Part shown: positions 23,031-35,100 of the stretch, in pieces | How the letters are laid out: each line of letters starts with the position of its first letter | How positions within the stretch are numbered: position 1 is the stretch's first letter | Source of the DNA: Fistulifera solaris | Lineage: Eukaryota; Bacillariophyta; Bacillariophyceae; Naviculales; Stauroneidaceae | Length of the DNA stretch: 64,000 nucleotides | NCBI GenBank assembly: GCA_030295235.1 | Contig: AP026124.1 | Span: forward strand, 1,426,001 to 1,490,000 | Direction of reading: 5' to 3' | Program-made: the position numbers and the translations under genes | The notes under the pieces: generated by a model | Databases searched by the model: none | What the model was told of the DNA's origin: nothing | The model's input: the letters and a program-made list of their open reading frames with translations, nothing else

Positions 23031-26000
23031 TTACATCTTTTTCCGTTTCGGGATAGAAAAATTGCTCGAAACAGGCGACTCTTTTCGTTTCTTAGGCACG
23101 TGAACCGCTTTCATATCATCTTGGCTTTTCAAACGATCGAACATTAGTAGTTCGCGAGCATATCGTTGTTTGTCCCACTCCGTCCATTCACGCCAAACAG
23201 CCTTGTCGTCTTCGGAGAGTTTTGTCCATCGATCCTTTAGCATACCATTTAAGATAGCTTTGTCCTTCCTGTCTTCGAGAGGCAAAGTGTTCTTTACTTC
23301 TTTTCGTGTCCTGATGCAAAATTGTGTGAATGGTTTCTTCCATTCAATGGGAGGTTCGCTTCCATCGTATTTGGGAAACTCCACAAATTCGCCTTGCACT
23401 ACTGCGCCATCTTCATTTTCTTTGGTAGGGTTATTTTCATTTCTACTTTTTTGTCGATAATCCTCTTCGTCCTTTTTGACGTTCGATACCTCCTCCCGTT
23501 TATCGGAAAGAACTCGGGCAATAGCCGCGCCTTCATTGAGCTCCTTCAAACGTTTCTGTAAAATACCGATTTGAGCGCTCAGGTCGTCAACTTTTTCTTG
23601 AGCTCTTGTTGATGCTGCTCAGCCTCCATTCGCTCTTTTTGAATTTTTTGTCGAAGAAGGACGCGGTGCTTAGGCAACTGCACGGGGGCGAGCACTCCAG
23701 ATTGATCGGGCTCAGTTGGAAGACCATTGTCTTCGCGATATTTTCTCTCTAGCTGCTCAACCTCCTTTTCAGCAGCTTTCATCAGTTGTTCACATCTTCT
23801 CCCTATCTGCTCAACAGGCAAGCTACGTAAAAAATAGTCAAATCGAAACAGGGGGTTTCGACGGATCGCCAATTTTATGGCTTGCCACTGACCGTAGCCA
23901 TACTGAATGAAAACATAGACGTTAGTACAGTGAAGAAAAGCACGTCAAGTCGGTTAAAGCTTACCTTACGTGCCCAACAAAGAAGATATCTGTCCTCGTC
24001 CACAGTGAACATTTTATCTTTGCAATTGATGTGCGTGAACTCCAACTCTTTCCAAGGATTGTCGAAAAGAGAGACAAGAATTTTCGTCCCGCGTTCGAGT
24101 CCTTTGATTTCCTCTATCTTCTTTTCTCCACGTTCGATGAGCTTTACAACTCGGTCGTACTCGTGTTCGGATATGCGTGATTTACCGATATCTCCCCAGA
24201 ACGCATCAGTAAATTCTTTGACGGCCTGCTCTGACTTCGATAATTCGAGTGCAATTTTGCTTAGAGCATTTTCTCTACCGAACTTAGCACTTAGTTTGAT
24301 GAACGTTGCGAAGTCGTGACGCTTCCAATCTGAAAAACCCTCCGAGAGCAGTTGATCCTTTTCAGCTTGTCTTTCGGTGGAAAGAAGCGGAGGTAAATCA
24401 AAAGGAATCTTTTCTTCGTCTCCTATGGGAGCATCCTCTAAAGAATCACTTTGTTCCGATTTCGAATGCTCGTTTAAAGCCAATTTCTGCTGCTCTTCTG
24501 GAAGACTTTTAAATGCATCCTCTTCTTCTTCCTGAATTTTAAGCAATCGCGGCCTGTCATACATCTGCCACTCTTCCATCCGTGGAAGTCGTAGGTGCTT
24601 CGGTAACTTCAAGGCCTTCTTCTTCTTTAGCTTTGGCGTGATATTCCCTTGCATTGCAGCAACTTGACGCTGGTACAATGAATTTTCGTTGTAATTCGCC
24701 TCTTTCCTTTCCCGCTTACCTATATCAAAAATGCCTAGCATTTCTTTGCGGGCCTGGGCAAGCGAATAATCCACCCCTTCGAAAGTTTGTACGGACGATC
24801 CATCGAGCTTGAAGTCGAGAAGATCACCTTTGTCCGCAGCTTTTAGCTTTTCATTCATTTCCTCAGTCTTTCGCTTCCCCGCTTGAAGAATCAAATCAAT
24901 GTCGTCATCAGTAATGGATGAGTCTTTACTTTTGAAAATTTTATCCGCTCCAAAACGAACAGCAGCAAGCAATTCGTCCCTCGACAGTTTGTCTTTCTCC
25001 TTTAGCCGCCCTGACTGGACTACCATCGCATCGAGCTTAAGCTTTTGCTGAGCTCTTTCTACAATCTTTTCCTCGATCGTATGCTCAGTGACGAAGCGAA
25101 ACACTTGAACTGGTTTCTTCTGTCCGATTCGATGCGCACGATCTTGCGCTTGAAGATCAGCCTGTGGATTCCAGTCGCTGTCGTACAAAATGACAACATC
25201 TGCAGTTTGTAAATTGATTCCTATAGTCGCAAAAATGTGAGGATCTGCAAACATGTCCTATCAGTCTGCAGGCGCGACACTCGTACCTAATCCACCAGCA
25301 CGTGTTGAAAGCAGAAAAATAAACTTCTCGGAGTCAGGAGCATTATAAGCATCGATATATTCTTCACGATCCTCGTGCGACGTATTACCGTCAATGCGGC
25401 AATACGGGAACCTTCTCATCACTAAATAATCCTCCATGATATCCAAAACTCTGGTCATCTGCGTGAACAACAGAACACGATGCCCCAACTCTCGCATCCG
25501 CTTTAGAAGCTTATCTAGAAGGACCATTTTACCACAATTCTCAACCAAATGTTCACCTAAAGGAGGCAGCGTCCGATCTTCGACTCCGGGAAAAGATATG
25601 GATGTCCTGCACATTTACGAAGTTGCATGACGATGTTCAGGATGGCAGTCCGACTTCCGGAGGTGCCTTGAATAGCATCGATGTCTCGAATAAGAATGTC
25701 GCGATAGAGTTTCTTTTGCATGGCACTCATACCTGTGAAAAGGATAGTCTCGTGCTTTGGGGGAAGTGACTTCTCTACATCAACTTTCAGCCGGCGAAGC
25801 ATAAACGGTCTCAGAATTTTGTGTAGCTGTGATATCAGCTTGTTTTTTTCGTCATTGTCTTCAATATCCAGATTGAACCATTCGCTTTTGTTACAAGGCG
25901 TAAGAATATGATCGAACAACTTTATCCTTTCAAACCTAGGTACTTACTCAAATTGTTCGGCACTTTCAAAAACATCAGGGACGAGAAAATTTAACAGAGC

Positions 26001-27515
26001 CCATAATTCGTGTAAAGAGTTTTGAAGAGGGGTACCCGTCAGAAGAATGCGATGTCGTGTCTCAAACATTCTCACAGTTTTTGAGAAGGCCGATGCTTCA
26101 TTCTTTAATCTATGGGCCTCATCGATAATCAGGTAGCACCAAGCGAATTTACCTAGTGTCGTTTTTTCAATATTGCAGACTTCGTATGTAGTGACACAAA
26201 CGTTCCATTCCCTATTCTCGTCTCTCTGGGCAGGTTCTAAATGGGTCTTAATAATGTCCTCTCGTGTCGCTTTGTCTCCGTGAAACCGAATAGCCGTCAA
26301 TGTAGGAGCCCATTTTTGAGCTCGTTCATCCAATTGCTGAGCGTGCTCTTTGGCACGACAATCAAATGGGGCCCAGTCACCAGCTGGCATTCCAGCATGT
26401 AAACAAGAATGGATATCGATTGCAGGGTCTTACCAAGTCCCATTTCTGCCACAAAGCCGATTGCGTCAGAACGATGGCTAATGAAGACCAACAAATGGCA
26501 GCGGATACGTACCGTCTGCAAGAATTCCGTTTACTCCATTTTCCTGTAATCGAATCATCCAGTTTAAGCCTTCAAGTTGATAGGGTCTCATCTTTCCGTG
26601 TCCTAACGTAACGGGTTGGGCTGTTAAACGGGTCGCTTCATGCTCATCTGCCTCTTCTAAAGCATCTGCTGCGTCTTTTCCTTCTCCATCGTCATCACCA
26701 ACAATTATTCGCCGTGTAGTCGTTTCGCCCTCTCTCCGGTCTATCCTCTTAATACCGTACTTAGCAGTGTCTTCTTTGACACGTCCAAAATGAGAAAAGA
26801 TATTTCCGCCCTGCTGCAAGAGGTATTCCAGCCGCTTTTTAGCTTGTGCCGATCGTTCTTTTCGAAGAACATCTTGTCGACCAATAATGTATTCTTCTTT
26901 ATCTTGCTTTTCTTGCTTAAGTTTGGCACGATACTCCAGTTGTTTCTGCGTAGCTTCCCGACTGCGTGGCGGCTGCGATTTTTAGCCTTCTTTACTTTCT
27001 TTTTACCACTTCCATCATCGTCGCCATCGTCGTCTGACGACGACTCGTCACTCGCATTCCAAGATGCCTCCGAAGAATCCTCCGAGTCTCTATCTTGCCG
27101 ATCCCCCGACTTTCGTTTTCGTTTCTCTTCTCTCCTTTGCTTTTTTATCGAGTCGCCCTCGTGTCAGTCGTTTCCCTGAATCGTCTATTAGAAGCTCATT
27201 TCTTCCTTGCAACAACTTGTCACGACGTTCCAAAGCCGCCACATCGGCCGCATGAGACTCTTGCGCAAAGCGTGCGACATCCTCACGATGTAAAGCTTCG
27301 TAATACTCCTTCTTCTTGTCCGAAAGATTGTTCCATTTCTCTTTGACGATTCTTCCATACTCTGCAATATCCACTTTGCCGTATTCGTCACGAATTTGTT
27401 GAGCGACATCTTTCTGAAAGAAATGATAAGCCGAAGTTGCTTTCCGAATTTCGTTTGCCGGCGGAGCAAACTCGGGCTGAACCGCCACCCAATCCGAGCG
27501 ATCCTCTTTGGGCAT
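23031..27515 (-). CDS. ISWI: ISWI-type chromatin remodeller with HMG boxes at both ends
   Basis: ATP-dependent nucleosome-sliding enzyme, nuclear. Introns: 26512-26446, 25947-25885, 25286-25221 and 23964-23903 (62-67 bp). Order of domains: N-terminal HMG box ([19 protein letters not shown]...[19 protein letters not shown]); AutoN/ppHSA-like region ([14 protein letters not shown]); SNF2 ATPase with [14 protein letters not shown] ([11 protein letters not shown]) and [15 protein letters not shown]; helicase C ([33 protein letters not shown]); HAND; SANT ([20 protein letters not shown]); SLIDE ([17 protein letters not shown]); and a C-terminal HMG-like box ([15 protein letters not shown]). About five single-base shifts interrupt it (near 27110, 26965, 26313, 25590, 23592), mostly missing A in A-runs. 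With them allowed for, all splice phases agree and the protein is about 1,409 residues. Confidence 0.92.
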
Positions 27516-27995
27516 GATTTAGGAAGTAGATGAAGATGAAATGAGCAACTACTTGCACATGAGGAGAGTCGTTCCTTCTTGACTGCGATGTGAACGAGCG
27601 TTATGTTGCCGTCGTTTCGTCAAGGGTTGGATTTTTTGTGCCCCAGTGCCATTCAGTATGGTTATTACTGTACAAAGACGAAGTGCGTGCAGCCGGGTGC
27701 ATTTTTTCGAAGTCATGGATGGTGTTGGCGTTTTGTACTTAAAATATTTTAATCGAGACTATAGCCTTTAACCTACTGATAACATCTTCTCCGGTACTAC
27801 TTTGTAATACTACAAAGCGTCTTTGTCCTTGCCGCCGACCGTCGATTGCCGAACACTTTCTCCGCCGTACTTTTTTTTGCCGTGTCGGGTATTTTTCTTT
27901 CTGTCATTGTTGTTGTCATTCATTGCGATGATCGAACGCATTAAGTGGGTTCTTTCCCAAAGAATGCCGCTGTTTCGATAAGAAAGATTTTCCAA
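27516..27995. other. Divergent promoter interval
   Basis: 480 bp between the head-to-head ISWI and CDP-alcohol phosphotransferase genes. No other feature supported. Confidence 0.5.
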
Positions 27996-29217
27996 ATGAA
28001 CGGCGTTTCACCAAGTCGCGAAAAGGTTTCACCCGAGGCTCCTTACTTCTTTGTAACAGCCTCGGGCGCTCAAGCCATCCGTAAATTTCAATACTCGGGG
28101 CAAGACAATTCACTGCTCTACAAGTATATTTTATCCCCACTGGCTCAATATTTCGTAGACAACTGGACTCCTCGAACGGTGGCTCCTAACACAATCACCG
28201 TTCTCGGTCTTGTCCTCATGTTTCTGTCCTACGCGATTCAATACTGCTTCGCACCCACCATGGTCGCGACGCCGGAAACACCGGGATGGATACACTTGTT
28301 TCACGGAATTGCGATGCTTATTTATCAGACACTCGATAATATGGACGGAAAACAAGCCCGACGTACTTCCTCGAGTAGTCCAGTGGGGCAACTGGTCGAT
28401 CACGGATGTGATTCCATCAATAGCATGTTCGGCTCGGCCGGATGGATCCTCGGAATGGCATTGATACCAAGTGATGATAAGCTCGTCAGTTGGATGGTCG
28501 TCTTTATTCCTTTAGCTATCTTCTTCAGCACGACGATGGAAGAGTACTTTACGGGGAAGTTTACGCCTGCCGGCGTTCAATGGTCCCAACGAGGGACTGC
28601 TCGGTGGAGCTCTGCTGAGCTTCTCGGCTTGGTATTTGGGGCCACACACTTGGCAACAACGACAAGCGTGGACTGCCAATCTCTTTTCATGGTATCATCC
28701 AAAAGGCTTACGGCTACTGGAATTACTGTTTCTGGTCGGTGCACCTGTATTTCTGCTCGAGATCGTTCGCACGAACGTTCGCCTTTGTCAACAATACGGA
28801 ACGCGGAGAGTGTTACAGGTATTCTCTCCATTTCTTTGTTTAGCATCTTGTACTCTGGTGATTGGCTTTATCGATTGCGACGTATTTTTGCGCGTTCCTC
28901 GAACATTGCTGCACTTGATATGTGCCCTCTTTGTTGAGATGACGACCCATCTCATGTTCTCGCACATGACCAAGCAGCCTTATTACGGCTTTCGGTGGAC
29001 CCTATTACCACTGCTGTTCTTGACTACCGCTGTGGGAACGGGGAAAATGCAAGCCAGTGCGTCGACTGATCTTTTCCTGTTCGCTTACGCTGCAGCGGCA
29101 ATCACCTGGACGGTTACCAAGATTGCCGTTGTTCTACACGAATTTTGCTACATTTTGCAAATCTGGTGTTTTGACATCACAACACCGCGAATAACGAGCG
29201 ACACAAAACAATCTTAA
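27996..29217 (+). CDS. EPT1: CDP-ethanolamine/choline phosphotransferase
   Basis: Last step of the Kennedy pathway in the ER: transfer of phosphoethanolamine or phosphocholine from the CDP form to diacylglycerol. The start is ATG 27996 (MNGVSPSREKVSPEAP). The CDP-alcohol phosphotransferase motif DG-x2-AR-x8-G-x3-D-x3-D is visible as MDGKQARRTSSSSPVGQLVD then HGCDS (~residues 118-145), with multiple membrane helices after it. One extra C at 28566-28567 shifts the frame; removing it gives the family sequence FTLPAFNGPNEGLLGGALLS and 407 codons. Head-group preference (ethanolamine, choline or both) cannot be read from the sequence. Confidence 0.92.
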
Positions 29218-29322
29218 TCTTAAAAATTATAACTTTTTACGTTCTTACTTCTAGAAAAATATTCTGACTCTGGAGATCTCTTTATAGTTTGTTGTCATCT
29301 ACCTTCAAAAGGCATTGCAAAA

Positions 29323-30914
29323 TCAGGTCATAGTGACCATTTTCCCTGTGTACACGTCCATTTTCTGGACAGCTTGCGATCTGCGCTCCATTTCGTCGAA
29401 ATCAATGTGAGACGGTCGTTTCGTCATGGCTCCTGTCCCATCATCGTGTCCTTCCAGTTTGTCATGGGGTGCAATTCCTGCCAACCGAAGAATAGTCTTT
29501 AAGATGTACGTTGTCTCCTGAGGGTTAATGATCCAGATGCAAGGACTGACATCTCGGGCTGCGTAATCGTTTCCCGTGTTGAGGAACTGATCTCCAATGT
29601 GCAAGCTGCGTTCGGGAGTGATTCCCAAATACGACTGCAAAATTTGCACTCCAACTCGTTTGTTGCCGACATCGACCCAAGCATCCGTGCCACCATTAAA
29701 CGCACAATAGGGTAATCCGGGACCTTCTCCATTCCGCATTTTCCTAAGCGCTTCGTGCGATCGCAAAACCGTTTCGTCCAGGCTTTCTCGAGAAATTTCC
29801 GTCTGCTTTCCTGGTTCGAGTGGCACCAATCCGACGGATCGCTTCTTTCGAATGGCACGGGCTTTTAGATTCAACTCGGATATAGTATATTCAACGGTCG
29901 CGAAGGCTGAATCTAGCAAGTTCGAGATATCTTGCTCACTCCAATTTGCCGGAGAATCCTTTAAGGATTGCGTCGCGGTTAGCCATCCGTTGGGACCCTG
30001 CTCTGGGACAGGAACCAAGCGATAGTCCGGACCCAATCGAAGCAAGTAGTTGCATTCCCCACCAAACAAGTAAAAGCGACTGCACTCTTCAGGAGTGAGC
30101 TGCTTGTTTTCAAAATACCGAAGCAATCCGGAGATGCGGTATTCGTACTTTTCGACGTTGTACTCGTAACCTGCCGCCGTCACAATCGCGACGGCCACTC
30201 CATGACGGAGTAATGTGTAGAGTTGATGAGCTAATTTTGGGTTGCTTTCAAAGTTGGCCCCGTCTGAATAGAGTGTCTGGTCTCCGTCGAAACTGATGAG
30301 CTGTGGACCGTGGAATGTTCCAATCGGCGCGTTCTTCGCAACCTTGGTATCATTCTGACCGTCTTGACTGCGTTTCTCACTCGATCCCGAAGATTCATCG
30401 TCTTGAATGTCACTGAAAGCCCGCAAAATCTTTCGACGATCCGAAAACGCCATGATCTGAGCCAGATTGAGAATGTGACGCAACTCGTTGAACGAGATTT
30501 GGATGTGTTTCCTTTTGGTGAGTTTGTGTTTGTCATTGTAGGCTTCAAAGGCATCCCGAAGGGGCAAAGGCGTGTGAAATGTTCCAATCGTTGGCACGAG
30601 CTGCTGTAGACGGGACGGTTGCGGACTATCCTGACGCTCTCGGTGCTCGTCGATAAGTGTTTCGAAATGTTCAAAGGTATCAGCCCCGGTCGTTTCGAGT
30701 GAATCCAAAACAAAGGAATGCTGCAACATCGATTTCATCCTGTCGTTGATAGCCGAATAAGTATCGTCGCATGAATGATGTATTAGGAAGCTTTAAAATC
30801 GACCGAATTTCACAAGTCAAGCCAATACAGATCAGAAGACACTTACCATTCGACGAGACCGTCGCGCCTGTGAGGCGTCAAAAGGTAATTGCGTCTTCGG
30901 GACGAGAAAGACAT
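29323..30914 (-). CDS. ISN1: IMP-specific 5'-nucleotidase ISN1
   Basis: HAD-fold cytosolic enzyme converting IMP to inosine and phosphate in purine salvage. Exon 1 (30914-30847) encodes RNYLLTPHRRDGLVEW; a 107 bp intron joins it to exon 2 (30739-29323, MKSMLQHSFVLDS). The result is 494 intact residues. Catalytic motif I is LISFDGDQTLYSDG (~residue 172), a HAD DxDxT variant. Later motifs FNGGTDAWVDVGNKRVGVQI and HIGDQFLNTGNDYAARD provide the Lys/Asp-Asp Mg-binding part. The family is otherwise known from fungi, apicomplexans and some algae. Confidence 0.92.
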
Positions 30915-31646
30915 CTTTGCACCTTTCGAAGAATCTTCTTCAACACTTAATGCTTCTCTTATAAATTCTATCCAAAATTATACGGATCGTTACGTTGAAA
31001 TGAAGTAGATTGTGTCAACAGGACGTTGTCAATTGGCTTTTTCGACGTCTTCCTTGCAAAAGTTCTTGCCCCCGAGACGAATCTTCTCGGAACTCCAGTG
31101 ACCCGCGCGTTTCAGACCTGTCACTCCGTCACCGCGGATTGAAACACGAATTTCGTGTCGAACACAATGTAGGAAGCGACCAATCTACGTAAAGAGGGCA
31201 CTCCAACTTCATTGCAAAGGAGTTGAAATAACTGCATCGTAATGAAGACAAGTACAGCGTACGAAGCTTTTAGAACGAACCTAGAGAATAAGGTGGCAGT
31301 CTAGCTCATCGAAATATCGTAATGATGACTCGTGACTCGTGACACTCATAACAAAGTGCGAAAAAAGGCAGTCTACAGTTGGGACTATACTCCGTGATGA
31401 ATTCTGAAGACAAGAGACTGAATACCGTATAGAATCACACCGGTAAAAAACCCTCATACCATACATCATCATCAGGCATCCCCAAACATCCAGTCCCGGA
31501 TACCTGCTACGGCAGGAGAGATGTTGGCAACGTGCAACGTGATCGAGGGCGCATTAAATCAGTCGTCTCGAAAGACCACCCTCACTAACAGTAAAACTCA
31601 TTTAACGAAAGATTCTTGCATACCACGCACACTTACAACTATACAC
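30915..31646. other. Divergent promoter interval
   Basis: About 730 bp between ISN1 and the PPPDE gene. A cluster of repeated GACTCGTGA-type words lies near 31325-31345. In-frame codons 31521-31646 upstream of the chosen PPPDE start may be a leader or 5' UTR. Confidence 0.45.
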
Positions 31647-33053
31647 ATGTCCACGTGGTCTGTTCAACTAGCCGTTTACGATCTTTCACAGGGCATGGCG
31701 CGTGGCCTTTCCGCTCAATTTCTAGGCCCCGCACACGCCATTGATATAATTCCGCATACGGGCATTGTCGTTTACGGCCGAGAATACTTTTTCGGGGGAG
31801 GCATTCAAAGTGAACCGCCGGATCTATTTCGCAGAAATACAGGATTGCATCCCATTCAAATCATATCGCTGGGAACGACGACTGTAACTCAAGTCGAATT
31901 TGAACGATGGTGTGCTACTATGATGGTATCGGGACAGTACAGTGCGGCTGCTTATGACTTGCTATCTCGAAATTGCAACAATTTTAGTCACGACGCTGCT
32001 TTACAGGGATTGAGATTGTCTACGGGAGTCCCTCAATGGATTTTGGATGTTCCAAGTCGATTTCTTTCGTCACCAATGGGGCAGCTGGTAAGGCCAATGC
32101 TACAAAATATGCAACTGACCAGCGTAGAGGGAGCCCAACCTGTTGGAAATGCAGTATCGAGTGCGACGGCCCCTCCTGCATTTAATCCTTGGGCAAATAT
32201 TTCTCCGCCGACCGAAACGAACGTTTCTCGCCTGCTCGAAACTCCTACTCTCGACGCATTCTCCAAGCCGCTGTTGGCAAATGACAAAAGCACAGTGCCA
32301 TTGTGCATCAAGAAAGTTCGAGCGTGTCTAGGAGAGTCAGAGCAGAATGCTTTAGATAGATTCTACAGCCTATGGACAAATGGCGAGCCAATCGATTCGC
32401 ACCTATCAAAGGATGTTTGCGACTCCATCTGCACTTGCTTCACGGCAGATCCATCGGTTTTATCATTCGCACTCATGTTGTTCCGTATCATTATTCTCAC
32501 GGCAAATGCGGAGGATATTTTGGCTTGCCTAAACTGGATTCGAACAAACCTTGGGTCAATAGAGAGTCCACTTCACACGTCGGTAGCGGCCCGTGCACTG
32601 GCTTGGACTTGTCTTGCTAATTGGATGTCAAAAAGCTCCAAAGAATCATTCGTAGACGAGTTGGTGGATCTGGCTATAGCGGATTTACCACACGCTTCAC
32701 AACCTCGTCCTGAAGTCAGGCAAGCCGCGAGTGCCTTCCTCTTCAACACTGTTTTGATGCGAATACAAGTTGGTGAAAATCTTAATAGCGAGATATCTGA
32801 TGCCGAAGTAACCTTGCTTTGTAGTGCTTTGGAGGGTCTTACAGACGAGCCGGATGCATTGGTCCAGTTACGCCGTCTAATGATTGCTGGGCGCATCCTT
32901 AAGCCTCGAACAGCTGTCCAAACGTCATCCGTTAGTCTGGTGCAAGATCTAGGACTCGTAGAAGCGATAAGAGCCATATCTCTGAAGTCTCCTGAGAGCA
33001 AAATGGACGAGCAGTGTAAAGCGCTGGCTACTGATCTTATACAAATACTATGA
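31647..33053 (+). CDS. PPPDE (DeSI-like) cysteine peptidase fused to a PUL domain
   Basis: 468 intact residues from ATG 31647 (MSTWSVQLAVYDLSQGMARG), chosen because it matches the usual N-terminus; an in-frame ATG at 31521 would add 42 residues. The PPPDE domain has the catalytic His in HTGIVVYGREYFFGGGI and the catalytic Cys in LLSRNCNNFSHDAA. These enzymes remove SUMO or ubiquitin-like tags or act as palmitoyl thioesterases. After a Pro-rich linker the C-terminal ~270 residues are all-helical ARM-like repeats consistent with a PUL domain, which in PLAP and Ufd3 binds Cdc48/p97. This arrangement is known in plants. It suggests deSUMOylation or deubiquitination coupled to p97, by inference. 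Confidence 0.87.
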   Translation: MSTWSVQLAVYDLSQGMARGLSAQFLGPAHAIDIIPHTGIVVYGREYFFGGGIQSEPPDLFRRNTGLHPIQIISLGTTTVTQVEFERWCATMMVSGQYSAAAYDLLSRNCNNFSHDAALQGLRLSTGVPQWILDVPSRFLSSPMGQLVRPMLQNMQLTSVEGAQPVGNAVSSATAPPAFNPWANISPPTETNVSRLLETPTLDAFSKPLLANDKSTVPLCIKKVRACLGESEQNALDRFYSLWTNGEPIDSHLSKDVCDSICTCFTADPSVLSFALMLFRIIILTANAEDILACLNWIRTNLGSIESPLHTSVAARALAWTCLANWMSKSSKESFVDELVDLAIADLPHASQPRPEVRQAASAFLFNTVLMRIQVGENLNSEISDAEVTLLCSALEGLTDEPDALVQLRRLMIAGRILKPRTAVQTSSVSLVQDLGLVEAIRAISLKSPESKMDEQCKALATDLIQIL

Positions 33054-33299
33054 CACGTGAAATAGCGACTGTGTTATACTCGTAAGTCATAAGGAAATGT
33101 TAGATAGCTGTAGTCTCAAAAGTGAGAAAAACGTCATTTATTTGTCATGCCGATTTACTTTTTTGAAAGAGTGGCGCACTTAAGGCCGAAACACAGCAAG
33201 CTCGTTGACATTCGACACTTAAAACGGCTAAAGTATTGAGCTCAAATAATCCAATATTCATTGTACAAGGTACAAGGTGTATGCACTAAATCCGATGAT

Positions 33300-34513
33300 T
33301 CAGTCTTGCCATCTCATATAGTCTGGACTGTTGGCCCAAACAATGACGTTCCCATCGTAGCTGGCTGTTATGACTACAGAATTATTGGAGCTTCTGGGAT
33401 GAACAGCGACTGCACACGTTAGCGTATGTCCAATGAGACTTTGAATACACGTACCATACACCAGATCATACAAGATACATTGGCCATCTTCCGATCCTGT
33501 TATTATTGTCGAATCATCGGCCGAGACGCCGCACATTAGTCCATACTGTCCAGCTGTATGATGCTTGTCGTAGGTGTTGACCAGCTCACCCGAAGTTCAC
33601 CTCCATCAAGTTTAACGGCTCCATCCAAGCACGACACTACCAAAAATTGACCATCGTGCGTCTGTGTCATGCTAGTTATCGGACTAGAGAAATCGTCGCA
33701 CCGCGAAAATCCCTTCCGAAGATCGTACGTTCTTACAACGCCGTCAACACTGGCGGTTCGAATCAATGCTTCATTGTCATCCTGCACAACATGGACATCC
33801 GTCACAGAGTCCTTCGCCTCCTTCAGGATCTGTATTGGTTCGAAACTCCTACTTCGTCCATCCCATATCCGAACAGTTGCATCATAGGACGCCGGATAGA
33901 AAAGTCTCAGAGTCTTTGCTAATTGCAACAGCATTCACGCCGGCCGCTGTGACCTTGTAATCGTCGTTTGGCTTGCTTCGTAACAATGTCAGAAACGACA
34001 ACTGTTTTTTCCCGAAGCTGAAGCTATTATAGATGATTTCTCGTCGATTGCGATGGCCGAAATGGGATGAGTGATACCATCTTCGTACACTTGAATAGGA
34101 AGAGCTCTCGGAATTGCATCGATTGGGATATCATCCCCGCCGGCCCACGGACGCTGGAGGAAAAGCAGGATCCAGTCGACTGGGGTTCCATAAACGAACC
34201 GTTCGATCAACTCCCCCGGTCAAACAGTATTTTCCATCGTCTGGAACGAGAATGTAAGAGCCTGTATGTGAACAAACAACAAATTCGACGAGGAGTCAAC
34301 TATGACCTCAGATCAAAGTGAAGGAATTTCTGGGCATCATCATTTGTATTGCACATGCAGATATGATAAAATAAGAAACGTTTGCATCATTGGTTTTGTT
34401 GTTTGAACAGAGAACTGAATGAATACTGGAAAATAAAATAAATAGTAAACGTACTTGTGAAGCAAATGGTTTGCGCAGGGCCTTCATGTCCTACTAGCCG
34501 CGAGACCGGGCAT
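33300..34513 (-). CDS. WDR83: WD40 protein MORG1/WDR83, frame heavily interrupted
   Basis: Seven-bladed WD40 scaffold linked to ERK signalling and, as WDR83, to spliceosomes. Recognisable pieces in order: RLVGHEGPAQTICFT (exon 1), YCLTGGVDRTVRLWNPSRLD, ITHPISAIAIDEKSSIIASA, SYDATVRIWDGRSRSFEPIQ, VDGVVRTYDLRKG, GVSADDSTIITGSEDGQCI and ITASYDGNVIVWANSPDYM. A ~190 bp intron separates exon 1 (34513-34455) from exon 2 (34261-33300). All seven blades seem present, but about six or seven one-base shifts interrupt them, e.g. the A-run near 34007-34012, denser than elsewhere in the window. Either the assembly is locally poor or the gene is decaying. Conservation of every blade favours error. Confidence 0.75.
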
Positions 34514-35100
34514 GATGGATACTTCGCCGGCGCATTTGGATTCAATACTCTCATTTACATCCCCTCTTCTTGCTTCTTGCTTCATCGAAGTGTCTAATCA
34601 ATGGAAGGTCGCGCTCGCTGACTTATCATTTTATACTCTGCGCACTCTGCGGTTACTCCGTACGGAGTATTATTTTGGGAGACTTGAGTCCTGGTTATCC
34701 GGGACTGTAACGCTAAAATTACTCCGTACTACGTGTGTGTTTGGAACCAGAGAAGTCAGCCAACTAAAACGTACACAAGAAGTAATTATAATTCTTTTCT
34801 AAACTCAAAATCTATTAATTACTAGCTGTGCCGTGAAACTATGAAAATACTGAAGAAAAGGATGCAAAACTCGATCGCGAAAGCATACATGCACATGCGA
34901 GTACAAAGTTACTTGTGGGGGTAGTTTGTGAGGGCAGCTTGCTGATTTGCTCGTTCCAGCTCCTTCTTTCGGAAGTAAAGCAACATCTCTATGTTCTCCT
35001 TTGCCAACGTACGAAGTTGTTGCGTGCCCATGACAAATTTAGCCGAAGTTAACTATCATCATTACATTAAGATGAGCTTTCATCAACTATTGCATGCTTA
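34514..35100. other. Intergenic with ACTCCGTACGGAGT palindrome
   Basis: No gene supported. TACTCCGTACGGAGTA at about 34654-34669 is a perfect 16 bp palindrome, and TTACTCCGTA recurs at about 34718-34727. GGAGTAAGCAA half-sites recur at 58491 and 59993. Confidence 0.5.
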
